Positions 55,291-64,000 of a stretch of DNA of 64,000 nt are shown in pieces; the first letter of the stretch is position 1, and each line of letters starts with the position of its first letter. Position numbers and translations under genes: made by a program. The notes beneath the pieces were generated by a model. The model saw nothing but the letters and a program-made list of their open reading frames with translations. It was not told the origin of the DNA and ran no database searches. Source of the stretch: Cyrtodaria siliqua (Eukaryota > Mollusca > Bivalvia > Adapedonta > Hiatellidae); contig JAWPHD010003281.1 in NCBI GenBank assembly GCA_037043455.1, positions 62,001 to 126,000 of the forward strand, given 5' to 3'.

Positions 55291-55562
55291 AGCTATAACA
55301 ATGACAATCAAATGATAGATATTGTAACTACTTTTCTGTTTTACTTCTACTTTTATGCACACTACACGCGGCGCATCTCGATCTGTATATTCACCAGGAA
55401 ACAAAACCAGCAACCAGGCTGGTTGTCTGGACAAGGTGAAACAAATAATGGTGGATCCCGATCAATTTTGGTTTGGGGCAAACTACGCTATAGTATGCCC
55501 AAACGGCAATGCTGGTGGTCTTCGTGTATTATTACCTATTACAACAAGCGCACAACCTAAAT

Positions 55563-56366
55563 TCACTGAATGTTAATGGGATAAGGCGGTACTGTATGAG
55601 ACGCCCATATTTCGCAAGCGTACGTTATAATTGGTAGAATTGTTTGATCGAACAGTTTGAGCTGGAGGTCTATTGGTAAGTTTAAATTATAAATCCTAGT
55701 ATATAGTAGATGCAACGCTTTATTGGCTTGGCTTGCAATATGCTTTCTAGCGTTTAGGAAGCTTCCTGAGTTTGAAAAATACACTCCAAGATATTTATAT
55801 TTATCTACTATTTCTACTGGGTTACCTCCAAGGATAAAATTAAACTGTGCTGTGTTTCTCGCGCCAAATACAATTATTTCTGTTTTACTGTGATTTATTT
55901 TTAATTTCCACTGCTGGCAATAATCTTGAAAGTCCTTAAGGCATTTTTGGAGATCTTCGGCGTTATCTGTTAATATCAAAGTATCGTCTGCATATAATAA
56001 GATAAGAATTCTTAAGAAGTTAGTTATATTTTCGTCTGAGTGATCCATGGTTACTCCCGTGTTTTCCATGGATAGCAGGTAACTTTCAAGGTCGTTAAGA
56101 AATAATGAGAAGAGGACGGGGGAGATGATCTCCCCTTGTCTCACACCGATTTGGCTTAAGAAGAATGGAGACTGCTGTCCGTTTGATGACACACATGTTT
56201 TAATATTACAATACATGTTGCGCACAACTTGGAGAAATTTGCCGTTAATTTGTCGACGGAAGACAGGTCGTGAAGATAGAATTATCTCAAGGCGCAAACG
56301 TATATACACGAACGTAGGTCCGGAGTACATTTGTTTAGTCTTGTACCTTGTACGACATAGACGCAT
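55563..56366 (-). pseudogene. LINE reverse transcriptase fragment (third LINE)
   Basis: 267 codons on the minus strand. NGKFLQVVRNMYCNIKTCVS, GVRQGEIISPVLFSLFLNDL, the active site LLYADDTLILTDNAEDLQ, KINHSKTEIIVFG and the thumb LFDQTILPIITYACEIW follow the RT order of APE-type LINEs. The fingers motifs before it and the endonuclease are absent, and the first 30 residues are unrelated, so it is truncated at both ends. It belongs to a different family from the two other LINEs by sequence. Confidence 0.85.
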
Positions 56367-57217
56367 TTAGCCAAACTCACCACCAGATTCTATCACTATA
56401 ACAAGATCACACCCTCTACATTCGATATAATAATTCAATATTGTGCTGTCCTTTTTTATTTTCCATCATGCTGTTGCATGAATGAATTTAGTACCGCTGA
56501 TCCAGAGGAGTGGTGAGGCCTGTTTCAAGTTCACCGCTACGGTCGTGGGTACGAATCCAGCCCGTTCCCAGATTTCATGAGGCATGCAGTACTTGTCCTA
56601 CTTATGAAAATGTGGTCTGCCTCACCCACGAAAAAATCGACCATCATATATAACCTAAATGTGCTGAAGATGACTTTAAACACCATGCAACCAACAGATG
56701 TTTTTTTATTATTGTTTGTTTTGGTGGAGCTAAAGTCCCGATCGTAGTTTTCTCTTTAATCTGCAGGTAAATATTTTCAGATTTTTAGGCTAAACAGTCA
56801 TCTTTATTGAACAACAGCAGTGCAAACCAATTTGAGATCACATTAAATCAGTCGGAGAGAACATATGGAAGTTTGGCTTTTTAAAGTCATCAAATTGGTA
56901 TCGACCGGTTAAGAGAAAATTTGTTTCATCTTTTTAGGAATTATTCTGCATTTGTTGTACATAAAAAAAATATATTTCGAAGGATATGATATTCAAAAGT
57001 TCCGACGCATACATTGTTTTTCTCCCACATACGATATTGAATCTTTATTTTCTAAATTTTTGACACCAGTGTCTATTTTCCCTCTGTTTTTACCAGCCAG
57101 GGTAACGCAGTTTTGAGCAGCCAGGGTCCGTTACGTCTATCCACCGTGATATTAGCACAGAGTCTTTCGCGACTGAGCATATTTATGTAAAGTAACTTAA
57201 TACAGCATGGTTACTCG
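56367..57217 (+). other. Intergenic sequence with tRNA-like segment at 56505-56580
   Basis: 56505-56580 has TGGTGAGGCCTGTTTCAAGT then GGGTACGAATCC, resembling boxes A and B of a SINE. The remainder holds no recognised feature. Confidence 0.35.
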
Positions 57218-57294
57218 GCCTCCGTAGTGCAGTAGGTTAACGTGCTGTCTTAGTATGCTTTCTCCGTTGCGGACGGGGTTCTAGCCCGGGCCTT
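57218..57294 (+). mobile_element. tRNA-like SINE head
   Basis: GCCTCCGTAGTGCAGTAGGT fits box A; GGGGTTCTAGCCC fits box B with one change. The 5' ten bases equal those of the minus-strand head at 5984. Same family likely. Confidence 0.55.
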
Positions 57295-58175
57295 AGCATT
57301 TTTATAAACATTTTTTTTATGAATTTTCTTCTTTATGAAGAAGTAGTATTCAAATGCCTTTCAGATTCATCTGATTTAAATATTAACAAACATATGCATA
57401 AATAACACGCACACAAGCACGGCTTACGCACGCACCCAAAAACACCCTCGTACTCAAAAATGATCTTGTTTTGTTACGAATCGACTCTTATTATTTTCCC
57501 AGGAAGCTCCGGAACTGAAGGATAGACGGATGGGCGACCATTGTATACCCCTTTCCCACATCCTGAAAACTACGATTTGTGAGAGATAATATTGCTGGTC
57601 TTTTCCCAACAAAAGAAAATTCTATATATATAACTTAATTTGAACAATATCCTTCAAGTGTCTCATTGTAAACAATAATTTGTCCCTGTCCCGAGTCACA
57701 CTTGAGCATGTATTTCACGTTACATACTATTGGCTACCGATACACGCTCTCTTTATATGTATACATGTACAACACGTGTGTGATTTTGGATTATTTCAAG
57801 AATACTATAGGAAATAAGTATATACAATATATGGAACATATGTGGAATACGCGGGTAAGTGTTTATAATTCTCTACATAGTGATGTATTTACGTTATGCC
57901 TTACGCATTTTACTTGTTCCCTTCCGTCATGTATATAGTTACATTGCAAGCCATTGAATATCCTCATCGAGTTGAACAGTCTGTAGTTATCGCATATCTA
58001 AGCAAATTGCTATACAAAAGGGATTGTGTAGCTTTAAAGTAAGACTGGCCTTTTCATTATTATTCTGAAGATACATATTATGAGATATAGGGAACAATAT
58101 GTTAAAAAATGCTTTATAGATGTGTAAATGATAATTGAAGCTATTGAAAAATGTGAGCTCGAGATTAAAATCCAT
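57295..58175. other. Intergenic sequence
   Basis: No gene. Open frames 57702-57938 and 57987-58175 have no domain. Confidence 0.4.
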
Positions 58176-58486
58176 TGTTATAACTGGTAATGGTAACTAC
58201 CAATGGAATTCCCCAACGATATCGTCCATTTTAACTGGTAATGGTAACTACCAATGGGGGAATTCCGTGGGTATTCCCCAACGATATCGTCCATTATAAC
58301 TGGTAATGGTAACTACCAATAGGCAATTCCGTGGGTATTCCCCAACGATATCGTCCATTATAACTGGTAATGGTAACTAACAATAGGCAATTCCGTGGGT
58401 ATTCCCCAACGATATCGTCCATTATAACTGGTAATGGTAACTACCAATGTGCAATTCCGTTGGTATTCCCCAACGATATCGTCCAA
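58176..58486. repeat. 64-bp tandem repeat, about 5 units
   Basis: TAACTGGTAATGGTAACTAC recurs at 58181, 58232, 58297, 58361 and 58425, followed by CCCCAACGATATCGTCCATT. The first unit is short (51 bp). Confidence 0.93.
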
Positions 58487-59159
58487 AGTAGATAATTTTT
58501 ATATGTCTAAATTTACTTCTGTATTTTCATAATTGGCTCACAAGTGCATAGAGAGAAAAGTATTTTTTGTAAGGGGTTTCTCCAAAGAGGTATCGTCCGT
58601 GAGTTTAAGTCTTACGAATTTTTGGTGAATTCGGTGCCTGACAGACTAGCCTCAAACCTGAGAAAAACGTAGATCTAAATATTGTAAACGGCAATCGGCA
58701 CTATGCGGCATATTCCGCAAGCAAGAAACAATACAGTTATACATTATGCACTTATCTGATAGTTCAATAAGCCAAATGTTTAGTCTATTTTCCATGAGGT
58801 CCCGGGGTTATACCACTTTCGTCGTGCTTGAAGAACAGAATGAATTTGATCAAGGACGACCGTGACCAGGTCATAATTATAGAAATTTGTTTTTAATGAC
58901 ACAGATAATGGGGGATCAGGTGTTTATTCATAATGACTAATAACACTGAGTGTATACCCTTCTTGTTGAAACTGTATCCGGTGATATCGTATTGATATCG
59001 TAGGTAGGTACTTTGTATTGTGTCTATTGTGTCATAATTTATTATAATTATATAACATACTGTTAAAGGAAATAATTCTTCTTCTTATCTATTGACGAAG
59101 TATTTTCAATTTGAAAAGCTTCTCCATTTCCTGTTTATTTACTGTTCATTTATATATCT
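58487..59159. other. Intergenic sequence
   Basis: No feature recognised. Confidence 0.4.
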
Positions 59160-62100
59160 AAATGTGTGGTCCTAGTAATTCGTCATGTATTTGTGATCCT
59201 AGTAATTCGTCGTGTATCTGTGGTCCTAGTAATTCGTCATGTAAATGTGTGGTCCTAGTAATTCGTCATGTAAATTTGTGGTCCCAGTACTTCGTCATCT
59301 AAATGTGTGGTCCTAGTAATTCGTCATGTAAATGTGTGATCCTAGTAATTCATCATGTATTTGTGGTCCTAGTAATTTGTCATGTAAATGTGTGGTCCTA
59401 GTAATTCGTCATGTATTTGTGGTCCTAGTTATTCGTCATGTATGTATGGTCCTAGTTATTCGTCATGTATTTGTGGTCCTAGTAATTCGTGATGTATTTG
59501 TGTTCCTAGTAATCCGTCATGTATTGGTGGTCCTATTAATCCGTCATGTAAATGTGTGGTCCTAGTAATTCGTCATGTATTTGTGGTCCTAGTTATACGT
59601 CATGTATGTGTGATCCTAGTTATTCGTCATGTATTTGTGGTCCTAGTAATTTGTGATGTATTTGTGGTCCTAGTAATCCGTCATATATTTGTGGTCCTAT
59701 TAATCCGCCATGTAAATGTGAGGTCCTAGTAATTCGTCATGTATTTGCAGTCCTAGTAGATCGTCATGTATTTGTGGTCCTAAAAATTCGTCTTGTATTT
59801 GTGTGGTCATAGTAATCCGTCATGTAAATGTGTGTATTAATAATCCGTCATATACATGTGTGGTCCTAGTAATCCGTCATGTATTTGTGGTCCTAGTAAA
59901 TCGTCATGTAAATGTGCGGTCCTAGTAATTCGTCAGGTAAATGTGTGTCCTAGTAATACGTAATGTAAATGTGGGTCCTAGCAATTCGTCATGTATTTGT
60001 GTGGTATTAGTAATTCGTCATGTAAATATGTGATCCTAGTAATCCGTCATGTAAATGTGTGGTCCTATTAATTCGTCATGTCAATGTGTGTCCAAGAAAT
60101 TCGTCATGTAAAGTGTTTTTCTAGTAATTCGTCATGTAAATGTGTGGTCCTAGTAATCCGTCATGTAAATGTGTGGTCCTAGAAATTCGTCATGTATTTG
60201 TGATCCTAGTACTTCGTTATGTAAATGTGTGGTCCTAGTAATTCGTCATGTAACTGTGTGGTCCTAGTAATCCGTCATGTATATGTTGTCCTAGTTATTC
60301 GTCACGTAAATGTGTGGTCCTAGTAATTCGTCATGTGAATGTGGTAGTAAATCTATCCTAGTAATTAGTCATGTAAATGTATGGTCCTAGTAATCCGTCA
60401 TGTAAATGTGTGGTCCTAGTTATTATTCATGTAAATGTGTGGTCCTAGTAATTTGTCATGTAAATGTATGGTCCTAGTAATTCGTCTTGTAAATGTGTGG
60501 TCCTAGTTATCCGTCATGTAAATGTGTGGTCCTAGTTATTATTCATGTAAATGTGTGGTCCTAGCAATTAGTCATGTAAATGTGTGGTCATAGTAATTAG
60601 TCGTGTAAATTTGTGGTCGTAGTAATTAGTCATGTAAATGTGTGGTCCTAGCAATTAGTCATGTAAATGTGAGGTCCTAGTAATTCGTCATCTAAATGTG
60701 TGATCCAAGTAATTCATCATGTAAATGTGTTGGCATAGGAATTCGTCATGTAAATGTGTGAATCTAGTAATTCGTCATGTAAATGTGTGTATTAGTTATC
60801 CGTCAAGTAAATGTGTGGTCCTAGTAATCCGTCATGTATTTGTGGTCCTAGTAAATCGTCATGTAAATGTGCGGTCCAAGTAATTCGTCAGGTAAATGTG
60901 TGTCCTAGTAATACGTCATGTTAATGTGTGTTCAAGTAACTCGTCATGTAAATGTGTGTCCTAGCAATTCGTCATGTATGTGTGTGGTATTAGTAATTCT
61001 TCATGTAAATGTGTGATCCTAGTAATCCGTCATGTAAATGTGTGGTCCTAGTAATTCGTCATGTCAATGTGTGTCCTAGAAATTCGTCATGTAAAGTTTA
61101 TTCCTAGTTATTCGTCATGTAAATGTGTGGTCCTAGTAATCGGTCATGTAAATGTGTGGTCCTAGTTATTCGTCATGTATTTGTGATCCTAGTACTTCGT
61201 AATGTAAATGTGTGGTCCTAGTAATTCGTCATGTAACTGTGTGGTCCTAGTAATCCGTCATGTATATGTTGTCCTAGTTATTCGTTACCTAACTGTGTGG
61301 TCCTAGTAATTCGTCATGTAAATGTGTGGTAGTAATTGTGTCCTAGTAATTAGTCATGTAAATGTATGGTCCTAGTAATCCGTCATGTAAATGTGTTGTC
61401 CTAGTAATTATTCATGTAAATATGTGGTCCTAGTAATTTGTCATGTTAATGTATGGTCCTAGTAATTCCTCTTGTAAATGTGTGGTCATAGTAATTAGTC
61501 ATGTAAATGTGTGGTCGTAGTAATTTGTCATGTAAATGTGTGGTCTTAGTAATTCGTCATATAAATGTGTGGTCCTAGTAATCCGTCATGTATTTGTGGT
61601 CATAGAAATTCGTCATGTATTTGTGGTCCTAGTAATTCGTCATGTAAATGTGTGGTCCAAGGAATTCGTCTTGTAAATGTGTGGTCCTAGTAATTCGGCA
61701 TGTAAATGTGTAGTCCTAGTAATTCGTCATGTAAATGTGTGGTCCTAGTAATTCGTCATATAAATGTGTGGCCCTAGTAATCCGTCATGTATTTGTGTGG
61801 TCCTAGTAATTAATCATGTATTTGTGGTCTTAGTAATTCGTCATGTAAATGTGTGGTCCTAGTAATTCGTCATGTAAATGTGAGTGCTAGTAATTCTTCA
61901 TGTAAATTTGTGAACCTAGGAATTCGTCATGTAAATGTATGGTCCTATTAATTCGTCATGTAAATGTGTGATCCTAGTAATTCGTCATGTAAATGTGTGA
62001 TCGTAGTAATTCGTTAGTAAATGTGTGGTTCTAGTAATTTGTCATGTATTTGTGGTCCTAGTAATTCGTCATGTAAATGTGTGATCGTAGTAATTCGTCA

Positions 62101-64000
62101 TGTAAATGTGTGGTTCTAGTAATTCGTCATGTATTTGTGGTCCTAGTAATTCGTCATGTAAATGTGTGGTCCTAGTAATTCGTCATGTAAATGTGTGGTC
62201 CTAGTAATTCGTCATCTATTTGTGATCTTAGTAATTCGTCATGTATTTGTGGTCCTAAGACTTCGTCATGTTAATGTGTGGTCCTAGTAATTCGTCATGT
62301 ATTTGTGTGGTCCTAGTAATCCGTCATGTATTTGTGTGGTCCTAGTAATTATTCATGTAAATGTATGGTCCTAGTAATTCGTCATGTATTTGTGGTCCTA
62401 GTAATCCGTCATGTATTTGTGTGGTCCTAGCAATTATTCATGTACATGTGTGGTCCTAGTAATTCGTCATGTATTTGTGCTCCTAAGACTTCGTCATGTA
62501 AATGTGTGGTCCTAGTAACTCGTCATGTATTTGTGTGGTCCTTGTAATCCGTCGAGTATTTGTGTGGTCCTAGTAATTATTCATGTAAATGTGTGGTCCA
62601 AGTAATTCGTCATGTAAATGTGTGTGCTAGCAATACTTCATGTAAATTTGTGAACCTAGGAATTCGTCATGTAAATGTGTGGTCCTAGTAATTCGTCATG
62701 TAAATGTGTGATCGTAGTAATTCGTCATGTAAATGTGTGGTTCTAGTAATTTGTCATGTATTTGTGGTCCTAGTAATTCGTCATGAAAATGTGTGGTCCT
62801 AGTAATTCGTGATGTAAATGTGTGGTCCTAGTAATTCGTCATGTATTTGTGATCCTAGTAATTCGTCATGTATTTGTGGTCCTAAGACTTCGTCATGTAA
62901 ATGTGTGGTCCTAGTAATTCGTCATGTATTTGTGATCCTAGTAATTCGTCATGTATTTGTGTGGTCCTAGTAATCCGTCTTGTGTTAGTGGTCCTAGTAA
63001 TTCGTCATGTATTTGCGTGGTCCTAGTAATTCGTCATGTATTTGTGGTCCTAGTAATTATTCATGTAAATGTGTGGTCCTAGTAATTCGTCATGTATTTG
63101 TGGTCCTAATAATTCGTCATGTATTTGTGTCCTAGTAATTCGTCATGTATTTGTGCACCTAGTAATCCGTCATGTATTTGTGGTCCTAAGACTTCGTCAT
63201 GTTAATGTGTGGTCCTAGTAATTCGTCATGTATTTGTGTGGTCCTAGTAATCCGTCATGTATTTGTGTGGTCCTAGTAATTATTCATGTAAATGTATGGT
63301 CCAAGCAATTCGTCATGTATTTGTGGTCCTAGTAATCCGTCATGTATTTGTGAGGTCCTAGCAATTATTCATGTAAATGTGTGATCCTAGTAATTCGTCG
63401 TGTATTTGTGGTCCTAAGACTTCGTCATGTAAATGTGTGGTCCTAGTAACTCGTCATGTATTTGTGTGGTCCTTGTAATCCGTCAAGTATTTGTGTGGTC
63501 CTAGTAATTATTCATGTAAATGTGTGGTCCAAGTAATTCGTCATGTAAATGTGTGTGCTAGTAATACTTCATGTAAATTTGTGAACCTAGGAATTCGTCA
63601 TGTAAATGTGTGGTCCTAGTAATTCGTCATGTAAATTTGTGGTCCTAGTAATTCGTCATGTAAATGTGTTATCGTAGTAATTCGTCATGTAAATGTGTGG
63701 TTCTAGTAATTTGTCATGTATTTGTGGTCCTAGTAATTCGTCATGTAAATGTGTGGTCCTAGTAATTCGTGATGTAAATGTGTGGTCCTAGTAATTCGTC
63801 ATGTATTTGTGATCCTAGTAATTCGTCATGTATTTGTGGTCCTAAGACTTCGTCATGTAAATGTGTGGTCCTAGTAATTCGTCATGTATTTGTGATCCTA
63901 GTAATTCGTCATGTATTTGTGTGGTCCTAGTAATCCGTCTTGTGTTAGTGGTCCTAGTAATTCGTCATGTATTTGCGTGGTCCTAGTAATTCGTCATGTA
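59160..64000. repeat. 27-29 bp satellite, over 4.8 kb, runs off the window
   Basis: Units alternate between a 29-bp form (TGTAAATGTGTGGTCCTAGT+AATTCGTCA) and a 27-bp form (TGTATTTGTGGTCCTAGTAA+TTCGTCA), with many point variants (AATCCGTCA, AATTATTCA, AAGACTTCG). Higher-order repeats are visible: 62941-63000 is identical to 63901-63960, and a block with GTGCTAGCAATACTTCATG near 62625 recurs near 63555. An earlier pair lies at about 60191 and 61174. The array end is outside the window. Confidence 0.97.

Noticed and set aside
55312..55576. Open frames of 82 and 73 codons
   Set aside because: Overlap in two frames between a transposon end and a LINE fragment, and no recognised domain.
59160..64000. 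CRISPR-like array
   Set aside because: Units are directly adjacent without unique spacers, the sequence is animal-type and no cas genes exist; it is a satellite.

Overview
This is a gene-poor, repeat-dense stretch of animal nuclear DNA. Several things point to a mollusc, most likely a bivalve: arrays of C2H2 zinc fingers of the [16 protein letters not shown] type, APE-type LINEs, tRNA-derived SINE heads, GACGGACGGACA-type tails, and many short satellites. This assignment is an inference; no host single-copy gene or rRNA is present to confirm it.

Layout. 0.5-3 kb: a decayed zinc-finger array (+). 2.9-10.6 kb: a chain of unrelated tandem arrays with periods of 45, 54, about 20, 40, 33 and 81 bp. 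10.6-12.3 kb: a second decayed zinc-finger array (-). 14.7-18.5 kb: a nearly full-length but broken LINE (-) with a degenerate 2A-like motif, flanked by a 39-bp direct repeat. 18.9-20.6 kb: hAT-type MITE copies and a foldback. 21.1-24.6 kb: old repeats and a third zinc-finger array (-) that is the inverted paralogue of the first. 25.0 kb: a mariner transposase remnant. 26-35 kb: G-rich DNA, SINEs, MITEs and a 43-46 bp tandem array.

35.59-47.06 kb is the main item: an integrated Polinton/Maverick-type (adintovirus-like) DNA element of about 11.5 kb. It has a protein-primed family B DNA polymerase (5'-truncated), a retroviral-type integrase, a packaging ATPase, a double-jelly-roll major capsid protein, a penton-type minor capsid protein, a possible fibre protein and about seven small virion or membrane proteins of unknown role. 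Genes are packed head-to-head and tail-to-tail with 30-50 bp promoters and overlapping ends. Most genes carry frameshifts, nearly all of them single-base; only the 98-aa, 121-aa and 192-aa genes (and perhaps the 130-aa gene) are uninterrupted. No adenain-type protease was found.

47-64 kb: a GGTAGT-rich microsatellite interrupted by a 5'-truncated LINE, then a terminal-inverted-repeat element filled with a 160-bp satellite, a third LINE fragment, tRNA-like SINE heads, a 64-bp array, and a 27-29 bp satellite of more than 4.8 kb that runs off the window and shows a higher-order period of roughly 930-980 bp.

Apart from the element's small genes, no intact host protein-coding gene can be supported. 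Long open frames inside arrays and microsatellites are treated as by-products of the repeat period.
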